From the NCBI GenBank assembly GCA_028023455.1, contig JAQFVV010012442.1:126001-190000 (forward strand): a stretch of DNA of 64,000 bases. The letters run 5' to 3'. Positions 35,400 to 48,791 of the stretch are shown piece after piece; position 1 is the stretch's first letter, and every line of letters begins with the position of its first letter. The position numbers and the translations under genes are program-made. Origin of the DNA: Epiperipatus broadwayi. Taxonomy: Eukaryota > Onychophora > Udeonychophora > Euonychophora > Peripatidae. The notes below the pieces were generated by a model that saw nothing but the letters and a program-made list of their open reading frames with translations, had not been told where the DNA came from and ran no database searches.

Positions 35400-37260
35400 C
35401 CACTCTTCTTGCTACAGTTATACTCTTTAATAAACGTTTTCTCAAACCTTCTTTGACTATTGCATTTAAATCTTGCCTTGCTATTCTTTACCTCTCATCA
35501 TCTTATACATTTTTCTCTAAGAGACTTTATCTCAATTTTTGAGCCTTCTAGCCTTTCTACTATCTCTTATTTTATTTCTTATCCTTTTATGGGAATTTAA
35601 ATTGACCAACTTTTCTTTTGCTTTCTTAAGTTTGACCTTAGCTTTACCTAAGTCTTTTACTGGATTAATATCTTTCTTAAGTAAATTTACACCAATTTTA
35701 TTTTTATTTTTACCTTTAATTTTCACTTTTATTTAACCAATTTCTTTAGCTTGATTAATGGTTTCTCTAAGAGAATTTTCAAATAAAACATCTTTTTACC
35801 CTAATCTTAACCTTAGCTTTTCCAACATTCCTATTTAAATCAATATTGTCTCTAAGAAAATTTATCTGGATTCACTTTTCATTTACTATATTAAGTTTTT
35901 CTTTAGCCCTATTTATTTTTTCACATTTGCAATTTATTTCACTAGAAAATTCCAATTTAATTTTCTCTACACTCTTAAATTTAAGTTTTATTTTTTTTTA
36001 CCCAAATCTCTATCTTTTTGAAAATATTGATTTTCAGGTTTTGATCCAAGTAACTAAGAGCAATTTTTGAAGTTATGTTGTTGTTTTTTAATCCTTACAT
36101 TTATTTATTGTAATACCAGTAACTTTTAGCAACTCATTTTCCAAGATTTCTGGATATTTTATATATACAAAAATCAATTCTATTTTTAGAGATTCTTTAA
36201 TTCCTATATCTTCAATAAAGCATTTCTTTCAACAATTACATCTGCAAAACACTTTGCTACATTATCAATTACTAATCTTTATAAGTTGTTCATTATCTAT
36301 TTTCTTCTGGGATAAATTACTATTTGTACTCACTACTTCAACTGATTCTTGATTTTCTTTACATTTCCTCTGAAAAATCAAATCAACTTTTTATTTAACC
36401 TCTGGTACATTTTATCTATCTCCACTAAATCCATGTGTAATTCATCCTTGAAATCATTTATACTTATGTCAAGCTGCACTTTTAATATCTGCACTTTTTT
36501 GAAAATTTGATCAATATGAACATTTAGCTGATTGCCTATTTCACACAATCTTGACTTGATCTTATTTACTCTACTGTCATACTTCTGGTCTAAGTGTCTT
36601 AGGCATTCTTCAATATAACCCATCATCTCGAATCATTTTGATGAAGTTTATCTATCAATATTTTTACATTAGTCATCCTAAATTTGAGATTTAAACACTT
36701 CAAATTCATCTACTATTCCCTTTCAAAATAACTGAACCTTTACCTCTACTTTTTCCTTCAAACAATTAACTTCTTTAACTACTTGGATGATCTCATCATT
36801 AATTTCATGAATACTTTCAGATTGGATTAACTCCTGTTTTAACCTGCAACCTAGTTCTGACACTTCTCAAATTTACCATGGGATTTTATTGTGAGGTTTT
36901 TAAACTTATTAATCAACACAATATATTGACTTTGATAGTCCTGACTTATACTGAACATCATCTCCTCTGACTTCTGAGACTTCACATTTATCTCATCTAA
37001 CTCATTCTGCAATGCCTCTCATGTCTATTTTTTTCTTCCACCCTGTAAAACTCTGTTTCTAGCTTACAATTAACTTCTTTAATTCTGTCATCTAACTTGT
37101 CATACAACTCATTGACACTACCACAATTTTCCTCAATATTTTTAAAAAAAATTTGGGACACCTCCTCAACTGTTTGCAATTTTATTTTAATTTCACTAAA
37201 TTGATCTTCAAATTTCTTGCATTTTTTTTTTCATTTCCTGCTTCTGATTCTGAGAACTTT
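35400..37260 (-). pseudogene. Decayed relative of the 44.6-47.1 kb repeat/coiled-coil protein
   Basis: Minus-strand pieces carry the same 30-residue repeat as the LTR element's protein. KDLGKAKVKLK lies near 35,625-35,660, an ETINQAKEIG unit near 35,745-35,775, NRNVGKAKVKI near 35,805-35,840 and KDRDLGKK near 36,010-36,030, with FLRDNID-type spacers and about 90 bp between units. Upstream (36,378-36,626 and 36,997-37,179) are Lys/Glu/Asp-rich stretches likely to form coiled coils, such as KSRLCEIGNQLNVHIDQIFK. Stops and frameshifts are frequent. I see no LTRs around it. The function of the protein is unknown. Confidence 0.65.
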
Positions 37261-37422
37261 CATCTCTCCTTCAAGTGGACACAATTAAAACTACAATGTA
37301 AATGCCATGATATTTAATATAAATAATAATTACTATAATACAGTTTTTTTATAGGGTCTTGGTTTTCAAAGAAAAATATAAATATCAATTTGGTAAACAG
37401 ATAATGCATATCATAATAAATA

Positions 37423-37554
<132 letters not shown>

Positions 37555-40500
37555 GCTCAAGCAAGAATACTAGATAATTATGTTTATTAAGATTCATTTT
37601 ATTTTAATACTAAATATTTAATCATGTAATTGACTTAAATTATAATAGCAATCATAACTGTACATAAGTAAGAATTATTAAATGCATAAGCAAACAAAAG
37701 ATTCAAATATGTATGCTTATATTTATCTAAAGCAAGCTGTTCTAATCTAAACAATACATAAAAAATTCTACTTTATTCTATTCTCACAGCTTTACATATA
37801 TATGTTGTCAAATGTAAGAAAACAATTATTTATGAGGTATGTGTGTATCCACTTTCACACAAGTGCATCTGTACTTTATTAATTTTTGTTCACTCAATGT
37901 AATACCTATTGAGAATTAAAATTTCGTATGAACCTAATCGTAATTTATTATAACTAATCTATGTTTGGTTATGCAGTCACACACACTTCGTGATATGTTG
38001 ATATATTAATGTAAAACATCTTTTTTTTTCACATTATTAAATATAAATAAAATCTATAAAACATCTTTAAACATTGTGCGAAGAAAAATTTACATCAAAC
38101 TTAATATGCAAATAAGTAAAAGAAAAACATTATACATATGTGTACTGACAGGTTGATAAAGTATTTTTGTTACCATATTAATAACTAGTTAAACAAACAA
38201 ATAACAGTAATACATAAAAGATATATTTATAACAAAAATATGTTCAAGTGTAATAAAAAATTAAATTTAATAACCTCAAAAGTATATTTACCATATTGTT
38301 ATCCATATAAATAGACTTTTAATGTTTATGTGTCAAAATAAAATAAATAAAAAAAAAAAATAAAATAAATGAGGTTTGAATTCATAGAAGATGTAAACAA
38401 CTACTTTTAAATACGAAGGCATTACTAAAGTCCTAAAATGTTACAATTCCATATCACTTCTTGAGAAGATAATATCTTAACTGACACCGTTGAATTCTTT
38501 TTCTTTGTTTTCAGGCTTGTTTACTGCACTTCCAATTTATTATTTTTTTTTTTCATTTATAATTTTTACGTGGCAGAAGAAACTGATAAAGTTTCTGCTA
38601 TTCGTGGGATCTCTTGAAAACTTTGTGGATATCCATTAACAGTGTAGAATTCCTTGGCACTTCTAATAAACAGAAACTCTGAAAGACAGCGCAGTAGTAG
38701 AGCAGTAAAAGCTGGACATGTTGATTTCATGCAGTTTCCTCTCTCTTTTTTTTCATATTCTTTTTTTTTTTAAATGATGGTAATTCTTTAACAAACCATA
38801 GGACATAAACTGGATCTCTGAACCAAAATTGGTTCTTTGAATGTTTTAACTAGGAAGCCTGCCATTCTATTGGTAATCTTCAGATGTGTATACAAATGGC
38901 TAGCTGCTAATGCCTTTGATCTTAAGACAAAATAACTGCAGTTAACAGTGCATTGTTTCTTTTTTTACGGTTATGAGTATATTAATCCCGAGTCTATATT
39001 TTGGAAGCAATAATTTATATTGCCTTTTATAAGACCATTTTACTTTTTTAGTTTTGTTTTGAGGATTGATCTTTCTTGATCAAGAAAAAAATACTTATTT
39101 CTCTCTTCAACTAAGTGCTTATCTTCTCTAAATCTTTTTATAATTCTGGTATATTTTTTCTATAGCTTTCTTGCAAGAGTTATTCGTAATTCTATCGTTA
39201 CCAAGTCCTTATGGCATTTAAATTTTTAATTTCTTAAATGCGCTAAGCAATTGTTTATATATCTGCATATCTCCAGTCATTTTATAAAAAAAAGTTATAT
39301 TTTAACTAATTTGGTTCTTTTCAAATTTTTTTTCTCCAATGGTATTTTAATAATAAATAGTGTGCAAACTAAGTCATTTTTCCACACTCCCTTTCTTTAT
39401 TTATCTACGATTATAATTTTGACTTTCTGCTTTCAGTCAAGAACTTAAAAAAATCTCCTTTAAAACTGAGCAGCTTTTACTTACTTAATAAATTTTAATA
39501 TTGTTTCTACTTTTTTATTCCTAGCTGTCCAAAGATTACATGTCATAATGCTCGAGTCCACAAGCAATCACTCAACATCTCTTCAAATAAACCGCTTTAA
39601 TCTTATCTTTTAGAGAAAAAAACAAACTCAAAACTGTTAAAACTTCTACTGATGGTTTCTCTCAAGTAAAATATTAATTAGTTATTAATTTTCTTTTTCC
39701 ATTCCTATCTGTTCTCTTTATAAGTCAAAAATTCTAAAAAAAAAAAAAAAAATATCTACTGCCATCTTTATTTGCGCAACTTCTACATGTGTACATTTTT
39801 TTTAATGTATGATATCTTTCCTAGTGGAATTGTAGATCTGTTATCACCAATTCACTCACGCAAATCGTTTTGATTCAAACACACACGTGTATCTCAAACT
39901 AACTAATTACTAAGCTATCTTAGATTAATGATTAAATAATTTTTGTCGTTTTTAACAAAATGAAATTATCGAAATGAAATCATTGTATGTTTTAAAGCAG
40001 GTAAATATATTTTTTCTATATTCAGTTTTTTTTTCTACTTACTAAATAATATCTCATATATGAATACCTACATATCTATGAGACACACATTTTTTTTTCT
40101 TTTTGCGGCTGCTAATTTTTTCTCCATTCATCGATTTATGTGGGATTCAACTCTATCCCTAGACTATATATATGTATATATGCAAATTTTTTATTCATTA
40201 TAATCCATCATATTTAGTAATGTCATCGTTTTCCTGATCACTAAAATGTTTTAAATGATGCAGTCTAAGTAGTTACAAATCTCGTGTTGTTTGTTATATG
40301 TTTACACAATTTTGCAATCACATAAAAATGTCACTGCTGTCTCATTGGCATATGCAGTATGAATTATTTTAAATACTTCAGTAGTATTGATATCAAGTTT
40401 TTACAAAACCTAAGTCTTAAAATATTGTTCTATATAACCTAATATTTCCAACATAGTGTTACAAGTTATGTCGCATTTCTCTTCTAGTAGGGACGCCAAC

Positions 40501-41307
40501 TTATGTATTAAAATGTTTGTGGTGTATACATATTTAATCCGGGTACTTAAATCAATGTCACATCAGTGTTGGCGAATCAAAAGTTGTTCTTTCACAGGGA
40601 CAACTGGACATTTTGTTTGTGATAATATTATCTATTACATTTAATTTCTGAATTATGTATTAGCATTTGTAGTTGCTTTAGCCGTGTAATCTGACTGGCG
40701 ATAAACTGAAAAATTTGTTTAGGTTTTAAGCTACTAATATTTTTTTCAGATTATTCTATATTTGGGTAACAGTGATTGTGTTGCTTGCAAGGTCATTGTA
40801 GTCAGGAATTATTCAATAGCAAAATATAGTACATTATAAAAAAATAGCACCGCAAAGATAAACCATTATCCAAGTTTAAATTAAAAATTGTTATATGAGA
40901 ATAATTATGTAGTAAACTGTAATAATGTTGAATTAGCATGAACATAAATTGCCACATTTTACTAACAAATAAATTTAATCTTTATAATCAAACTAGATAT
41001 ATCTATACTACAATTCCTAATCATAAATTATCAATATAGGTATAAACTGTCCACGAATTTTAAGATTTTAGATTATGTGATTAGTGAATTTTTTTTTTGA
41101 AATTCTAATAAATTAACAAACATACTAAATAAATTTTATATTGAAGTGGAGAGTTGCGATAGAATAAAGTTTGATAAAATGGATTATTACAAAAAAAAAA
41201 AAAAAAAAAGAAAGAAAAAGACGAATCTTTATTTACGATTTTACAAAACAGATAAAAAGTATCATGTATGTTTATTATACAAAGTTACATAATAATTTTT
41301 TACTCAC
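37555..41307. other. Non-coding AT-rich DNA; possibly intron of the exon at 41,308
   Basis: No coding exon, RNA gene or element recognised. It lies downstream of a minus-strand splice donor, so part may be intron. A (AAATA)-like stretch is at 38,335-38,370 and homopolymer runs are common. Confidence 0.45.
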
Positions 41308-41645
41308 CTGGGTATAAGTAAATTGGAGTTTTAGTTCTGACGCCCCTCAATTTGTCAATTGAAAGATAAGTAATCTGTTTTCCAGCTATTTCATTTTCCA
41401 GACTCTTAAAACACATGCGGTAAGGGTTTTCCTCATCTACTGTTACAAGGTTCTTATAATATTTATTATAAAATATAGTTACATTTGTCTCAGTATTGTA
41501 AGATAATATAAGCAAATGTGTTTTACTGTCAAGTAGGCTCATGGTGTCTGCAATATAAATCTCATCAGGTAATATTGTATCAACACAGAACGGTTGATTT
41601 TTAATTAATACATGTTTATCAAACTCGTGACCATATTTGTCAATA

Positions 41646-41646
<1 letters not shown>
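41308..41646 (-). CDS. Probable internal exon of a host gene, function not recognised
   Basis: On the minus strand an open frame of about 113 codons ends at a consensus donor, CCCAG|GTGAGTAA (GT at 41,307-41,306), and is preceded by an AG acceptor candidate at 41,648-41,647 next to a TA tract. Both boundaries fall after the first codon base, so the exon would be symmetrical, phase 1-1, a pattern common in extracellular modular proteins. The peptide has ordinary composition, with DEIYIADTMSLLDSKTHL, VTVDEENPYRMCFKSLEN and RGVRTKTPIYLYPG, and a single Met (41,542) that need not be a start. I do not recognise the family. An alternative acceptor, TTTATATTGCAG just before 41,548, would give a shorter exon. 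Confidence 0.5.

Positions 41647-41649
<3 letters not shown>

Positions 41650-41702
<53 letters not shown>
41650..41702. repeat. (TA)n microsatellite at the putative splice acceptor
   Basis: About 53 bp of TA directly upstream (minus-strand sense) of the candidate AG acceptor, where a pyrimidine tract would be expected. Confidence 0.95.
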
Positions 41703-41705
<3 letters not shown>

Positions 41706-41920
41706 CAAATAATAAAAATAAAAATTAAGGAAGATATATATATATATCAGAATTATGGGAAAGTTGACCTTTCAAAGCATTACTTGACAAAGACTATGAG
41801 GATAGTTGAAAGTGCCATTAAGTGACATTTATATTTTTTGTTTTTATAAACTTTTTAAATATTGTTTTTTTCTGATATTTGTTTATAAATGTATACACAC
41901 ACCCATATATATATATATAT

Positions 41921-44386
41921 TGTAATGGAACGTACTTGCTGCATTCCATTTAAATTGAAGAAAGAAGGCCCCAAACATCGGGAAAGCCAAATATAATGGA
42001 ATGTATCTTTATATGATCTCAAATGAAAATAAACATATGAACTTTTGCAACAATAATCATTAGTTAACCAAGCCCCTAACTTTGATACACCAAATGTAAT
42101 GAATAATTAAACGAACATATTATGCTGACCACGTTGTGGCGTTCAAATGTAATGGAACATACTTTTACTCCATTATACCAATCATCAGTTAACTGGGACC
42201 AACAGTTTGTGGTGCCAAATGTAATGGACAATATATCATATAAGCATATTATACCTCAAATGTAATGGAACATTAATATATGAGAAGAAAATAATGCTTC
42301 AAACATTGGATGATAAACGTAATGGAATATATATAATCTAAATGAATCCAATTGTTGAGAAAGCCTAATATAATAAATTGTATAATTTAAATGAAGAAAG
42401 ACAAAATTATCCCAGTTATATTTAAATAAATTGTTTATATGCCCTTCCAACTAGCTATACATGAAATAAATTTAAAATCATATAGAGCAATGAGATCTAT
42501 CCTTATAATTTATTTTCAAGATTGATATAACAAACTAATCAAATATATATATCAGAAACAAAGGTAATTCTATTAAATCCAATATACACATCTATTATGT
42601 AAATTTATGTATATCTAAACATATCAATGAATAATAATATGTGTAAGTAACTTAAAGACTAAATAATAAGTGAAATACGTAGTTATCCTCTATTAAATTG
42701 TGAATTCAATTAATTTCATAATGACTTTGGCACTAAAAGAAAAATAATAATAAAATATTAATACACTTTCAAATAAATTACAAAGGCATTACTTATAAAA
42801 CAAATAGTACATCCTTTATTTTTATATTATGGTTTAATTTTAGGTAATATCAATGTTTTAAATACAAACCCAAATAATAAATATACATATATACTTGCAA
42901 TAAGTATATATATATTAAATATATAAAGACATATCTGTGCTTAACAAGTAGATATCAATATAAATACAAATCCATATTTATATTTTTCAGATATTTAAAA
43001 TAATAAAAAAAAATATTATATACAGCAAATACATATAAATTATTGTTTTGGTATGCATAAGAATCATTATATAAAGTTAAAAAAAAAAATGGAAATAAAT
43101 TAATAATAAAACAATTTTTATAATAAACATTTGCGAATAGAAATTTACTTATTAAAATATACATAACAACTCATATGCAACCCAAACTTATAAGCCATAC
43201 TTTAAGATTTTAAATTACTTAAGTGTTAATTTTGACACCTGTTAAACGTTTATTGCTGTTAGAAAACAAGACGCTTGAATTGAATATTTATAAAACGTTA
43301 TATTTTTATAATGAAAAATAAAAGTAAACAAAAATATCGATCTCAAAAATATATTTATATATCATTTATACATATAAAATTATTACTACCTTTCAAAGTT
43401 CACATGTCCAGTTTTCCTTCAAAAGTCAACTTATTCCTTTGTTTTATTTCTTTATCCGTCTAATATTAGAATGCATTCTAGTGAAGGTGAGGAAACTATC
43501 ACGTTAGAGAAAATTGTCAATTCTTGGATATATGTATATTTTTATCCTTCTAAAATTTCTTTCCTTGAAAAATAAATAAATAAATTGAAATGTTAAATCC
43601 AATATATTAATTCTAGTTACCTCCAGATTATTATTAGATTGACCATTATAGATTCCAGATAGCTATGTCAAATTTCGGCTTCAGACGCGATGAAATACAT
43701 ATATTGAAATTTGCCTAGTTTTTCTTTTTAAACTGCCTTGGAATAAATGAAAGAAAATGGTGCAGCCTCTTGGCTGCGATATATCCCTATTAGCCTGTCA
43801 TGATTTATGTATTTACCATAGAAATCTATCTTATTCCAATATTCTGAAGAATGGTAATTTCAAAGAAACAAAGTACAACAAATTTTTATCCTTCTGTTGG
43901 TTTTATTACTATCTTAATAATAATAATAATAATGGCTTCTTCTTGTTGTTGCTGTTGTTCCACGTGCTAGCAAATGCTGTTTTGAAAACCATTGTTACAC
44001 ATGTTTTATTTTAAACAATTAACATTAAAAAAAAATAAAATATCAAGCATATATATATACAAAAATATTAAATTGAAAATTTATTTGACAGCTTTAAAAA
44101 TATATATATACATAAATAATAATATTGCATTTTTTTAATAATCACTGCAAATAAAATAATTTTTTTATATAATCAACAATTTATATGTCTTTATTTATTT
44201 ATAATAATTAAATATTCATAACGATGTACCATCAACATATAAATAAAATAATAACTTCAAACAATAACTATACCTAATAACCATAAACAATAATAATACT
44301 TCATATATAAACATCAACTCAAAGAGATTTTTTTTTAATAACAAATGACAATTTTTAAAATATAGATAGACTTATCGATATTTACA
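41921..44386 (-). repeat. 3' LTR (left copy) of the LARD-like element
   Basis: TGTAATGGAACG at the left edge, ATTTACA at the right edge. Compared with 48,792-51,255, I count roughly two dozen small differences, about half of them single-base indels in homopolymers or microsatellites. An 85-codon open frame at 43,757-44,014 is not preserved as a gene. The outer 400 bp hold several spaced CAAATGTAATGG copies. Confidence 0.88.
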
Positions 44387-44402
44387 ATACCCCCTAATCC
44401 AC
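44387..44402 (-). promoter_or_regulatory. Candidate polypurine tract
   Basis: Read on the minus strand, GGATTAGGGGGTAT sits immediately before the LTR start TGTAAATATC. It is purine-rich at the expected place for plus-strand priming, but shorter and less pure than typical tracts. Confidence 0.5.
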
Positions 44403-44599
44403 CGGAAAAAAAATGTCTTTGCAGATAACTAATGAATTATGAGATATCAAAAAAAAAAAAAAATTCTCAAATTTGTAATCTTTCTAAGGACTAACATGGT
44501 TTAAAGAATATCATTTTTCATATTAATAACCATATTCATTTATTTATATCTATCTTTCAGATCATCTAGATATTTGTCCAAGTTTTCTTTAAAAAAAAA

Positions 44600-47119
44600 A
44601 AAATCAAAAGTGCCTTTTTAATTCTTCTTGAAAAGAATTTCCAGTATGTTGAACTTTGTGAAGAAGTTTGCTTTGATTTACAAGATTTTTATATAACATT
44701 TTGGTATAATTCAATTGCTTTTGAATAATTTTGGGATCAGCATCTAAAGATTTTGCTATGAACTCCTTAGATTCTACATCTATATCCTTTACATAAATAT
44801 TAACTTGATCATAAGCGCTAACATAATTCTTAACTTTATCAATAACAGTTGCTATTTTATCAGATAATCTATTACCTTTCCTTTGACTATCTTTATAAAC
44901 ATCATCAACTTGAGTAAGTCTTTATTTTACTTCACTTGTTCTATGTTCAATTAAAAACAATTCTCTGGGCAATTTTGAATGGTATTCATTCAAATTTTCC
45001 AAATAATCCTTTAAAAATCGCAAATCAGATGGAAATATGATACAACTTCAACATGAAAGAATTCTTGAAAATCATTTTGTTTTACAACAATAACATTACT
45101 ATATTAATTCTTTTCAGTTTAACTTTAGGTTTACTTAAATCTCTTTCCTTAGCTATATTTTCTCGAAGAAAATCTTTACTAATCACATCATCACTTCTCA
45201 TTTTAAGTTTAATTTTGGCTTTGCCAATTTCTTTTTCTTTATCAATAATCTTTCTGCCAAGAATTAAATTAAATATCTTTTCATTTATTCTTTTAAATTT
45301 TACCTTTGCTTTCCCTACATCTCTTTCCTTGTCAATATTCTCTCTAAGAAAATCAATATTATTTATCTTTCCATCTATAACTTTAAGTTTAACTTTGGCT
45401 TTTCCAATATCTCTTTCTTTATTTACATTTTCTTTAAAAAAATCTATATTAATCAGATCATCTTCTATCATTTTAAGTTTGATCTTAGCTTTTCCAATTT
45501 CTTTTTCTACATCAATAATCTTTCTACCAATATTTAAATTGAATACCTTTTTATTTATTCCTTTAAATTTCACTTTAATCTTCCTCATATTTTTGTTATG
45601 ATTAAGTATCTCCTTAAGAAAATCTATTTTAATTTTCTCCTTATCTCTAAGTTTCAGTATTATTTTGGCTTTGCCTATGTCTCTATTTGGATCAATTTCT
45701 AATCTTATAAAATTTATTTTAGGCATTGCATTTTTAATTTTTGTAAAAACTATTTCTTCAATAGAATTTTGACATTTTGCATTTATCCCTAACTGTTTTA
45801 GTGATCTCTCTCGTAATTCCCTCTTCCCCTTTATCTCCAATTTATGTTCCTCTAACACTTGACTATATCTCCGAATTTCTAATATCGTTTCATCTATTCT
45901 TTCTATTCGTTGTTGTGCCTCTATCTCCTTCTATTACTTCTTTTAACATAGTCTGAAAATCTAACTTTACCTCCACACAACTATGATCTTTCTTTTGTAT
46001 CTCCACATTCACATCTATGTCTTTCTTAATCATTTCAATAGATTCTTTACGCTTTTTCATCTTTTCATCAACCGATTCAAGAATCTTTCTAATTAATTCT
46101 TCATTTTTAAAATTTTTTCCATTTACTAAATCTATCAATGGTTTATCTTTTTCTCTATCATCTATCAACTCAACAGATGGTATATTTGCTTCTAGTTTTT
46201 TAGTAACAAATTCAACAGATTCCTTTTGAATCTCTATTTCTTCATGAATTAACTCACTATCTGTACTAATTTTTTCAACAGATAACTGGGTTTCATCACT
46301 AGTTAATTTAATAAAAAATTTGTCTTTTCTTAAATCATCTTCTGCTATCTTATCAAATGATACATTATCATTTACATCCTTGTTAACTAATTTAAAAGAA
46401 TCTTTGTTTTCTTCTGCCAAACTACTACATAAGTTAATATTTTCATTAACTATTTTAATTACTTGTGAATTTGCTTTTCTTATTATTTTAACAAGTTGTC
46501 TATTTTCTGCCATACTTTTACTAATTAAACTAATAGGTTCTTTATGCTTTTTCAAATCTGTACTAGTTACTTTAACAGATTTATCATTTACTTTGAAAGA
46601 TACTTTATGATTTGCTATATCCTTATCAATTATCTCAACTGATGGCTTAGATTCAGTTTCTATACTTTTAAATTCAATATTTTGTGATTTATTATTCTCC
46701 TCTAATTTATTCTTCAAATTAGCATCTACTATTTTAACATCTTGACTAACTATCTCAACAGATGATTTATCATCTTCAACATTTTTATTAATAAATTGAG
46801 TTTCTTTCCACATCCTTTCTTCAATCAATCTCATGAACTCATGGATATATTTATTAATCATCTGTTCCCTCTTTTCAAGTATACGATCTATAGATTCCCA
46901 ATTACTATCTGTGTATTTATCAATTATTTGGTTTCTCTTCTCAATTATATTATTTATAGATTCACGCATACTATCTGTGTATTTATCAATTATTTGGTTT
47001 CTCTTCTCAAGTATACGATTTATAGATTCACACATACTATCTGTTTATTTATCAACTATCATTTCAATCTTCTTGTGAAGATTATCAGCAACTACTTCAG
47101 AAGTTATTGGTTTCTCCAT
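44600..47119 (-). pseudogene. Long Lys/Ile/Glu-rich repeat protein of the LARD-like element, interrupted
   Basis: Not a known family to me. Reading from ATG 47,119 (MEKPITSEVV) leads through a stop near 47,050 into three 22-residue repeats (SINRILEKRNQIIDKYTD type, 46,810-47,060). A degenerate Ser/Val/Ile/Asp-rich region (PSVEIIDKDI, EPISLISKSM) runs to about 45,960. A frameshift near 45,925 leads to a Glu/Arg-rich helix, then seven 30-residue repeats (ERDIGKAKVKLK...FLREN type, 45,082-45,715). Two more frameshifts and one stop lead to a helical C-terminal part down to about 44,600. In total this is about 840 codons. Heptad-like Ile/Leu spacing predicts long helices; there is no Cys/His cluster, enzyme motif or signal peptide. 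It could be a structural (gag-like) protein or captured host sequence. Confidence 0.7.
45082..45715 (-). repeat. Seven 90-bp coding repeats in a 270-bp super-repeat
   Basis: Each unit encodes about 30 residues with KxIGKAKxKLK at its head and a FLRENID or GRKIID tail. Counting from the 5' side, units 2 and 5 share the VFNLNIGRKIID/IFNLILGRKIID tail. Units 3 and 6 share EKEIGKAKIKLKM, and units 4 and 7 share KERD(I/L). So three-unit blocks were themselves duplicated. Confidence 0.88.
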
Positions 47120-47338
47120 TAAATTCCTTAAATAAAAATTACCACAGATCAAGGGCTCACCATCTCCAATCATTATCCCAACAAGCAATTACTCAACTAA
47201 GCAAAATACAAGCCTTTTAATTTTATTATTCATAGTAGCTATCCGACAATCTAAATTTCAGTTGTTTGAACTCATAAACTTATTGGCTTATAAAAAGTCT
47301 CTTCTATCACTATAACAATAATAAATTCCTCTAAAAAA

Positions 47339-47382
<44 letters not shown>

Positions 47383-48766
47383 TAACAACTGAGATCACTA
47401 ACTAACATTTATTTATATGTAATGATAATAAATATTCTACACTCATATAATATTGAAATGTGGAAATTTCATATCAAATTTAATATAACCTCATAATATT
47501 TAAAATATAATAAAATGTTCACATGCCTTGAAAACAACTAATTCAATAATATTGTGAGATAACTTTCGCACTCAAGATAATGGTAGTTAAGCATAAACTT
47601 ACTAAATTGATACCTATAAATTTTCTGGACCTTAAAACTTAATAACATTTTATATACATAAAAAAAAATCAACTTCACTAATTATTAGCTTTTGTGCCCA
47701 AAACACTATTTTACTAAAATTATACTAATGTAATTTATCATCAACAAATATTCACTAATTGAACTTCATGTTTAAAAGTCACTTATAATGGAAAATATAA
47801 CATTGATATGTTTGTTTTCAAACCCTAATTGATAATCAATGTAATAGATTATTTGTTACCAACAATAATCAATTAACCAAGCCCTTAAGTTTGGTGTTAT
47901 ATATTTAAGTTATATACTTATCTATTCCTCCAAAGATCCGACAGATACTGACAGCCAAAAGATTGATTAGCACTTCACAACTTTGATATAGATAAAAGAA
48001 TTCAATCATTACTCCTAAAGCATACAATGTTTCATGAACACTTAGATGATTATCACATTTCATTCTATCCAAGCTACTACAACCCATAATAATTTTCTGA
48101 AAACACTATTACACTGCCCTGCTTACATCCAAGTCTTAGGGGCTATTATTTATAAAATATTTCCTTGCTCATCTTTGGGAGACTTAGAGGCAAATATTAT
48201 ACATATATCAAAATAATTATACCTTACTCTCTCTGGAGTTTTAGAGGTAAAATCATGGCAGGACTACTGTTAACTGCTTCATGATAAATAATAATAAACA
48301 TCAAAATTTGGGTTGGAGCAGTAAATGAGATCAATCAATCACAAGTGACATGAATGCATCACATCCTCAAGACAATGACAAAAATTCCCCATCCAACATC
48401 AATACTTGCAACAGAACCAACCAAACTCCAACAATCAAATATCCAATCCAACCTTCAAAATTATAGATTTTCTACAACATAAACTTTCCAAATATGGACA
48501 AAATTATTACGCTATAATTTAACACCATCAATATAATTTTTAAATTGAAATTAAACTGCTTCATGACTATATTTATCTTTCATCATTAAAAAATACAATA
48601 ACAGTAACAATCACCATCTAAACATAAGGCCAAAATATTTCCATTTATATAAAAAAAATTAAACACACAAAAATGCTTCTCTTTCTTTAAACTATACATC
48701 TCACATCAATATATATACTACACATCTCTCAGGTATGTGGGGTATTTCAAGCCCTAATTAGCTTAT
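47120..48766 (-). other. Leader of the LARD-like element, non-coding
   Basis: Between the candidate primer-binding site and the ORF. No convincing open frame. It contains (TA)n(GA)n at 47,338-47,378 and, near 47,860-47,910, a decayed copy of the AATCAATTAACCAAGCCC...GGTGTTA block also present in the LTRs. Confidence 0.5.
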
Positions 48767-48789
48767 TTCGAGCCCTAGTTGTTGCGCCA
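48767..48789 (-). promoter_or_regulatory. Candidate tRNA primer-binding site
   Basis: Read on the minus strand, two bases after the LTR end: TGGCGCAACAACTAGGG then CTCGAA. It starts with TGG (complement of tRNA CCA) and ends GGGCTCGAA, the complement of a T-arm TTCGAGCCC. The middle does not match tRNA-Lys closely, so the tRNA is unassigned. Confidence 0.6.
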
Positions 48790-48791
48790 AA

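Noticed and set aside
43757-44014. 85-codon open frame inside the LTR
   Set aside because: Interrupted by indels in the other LTR copy and has no protein features.
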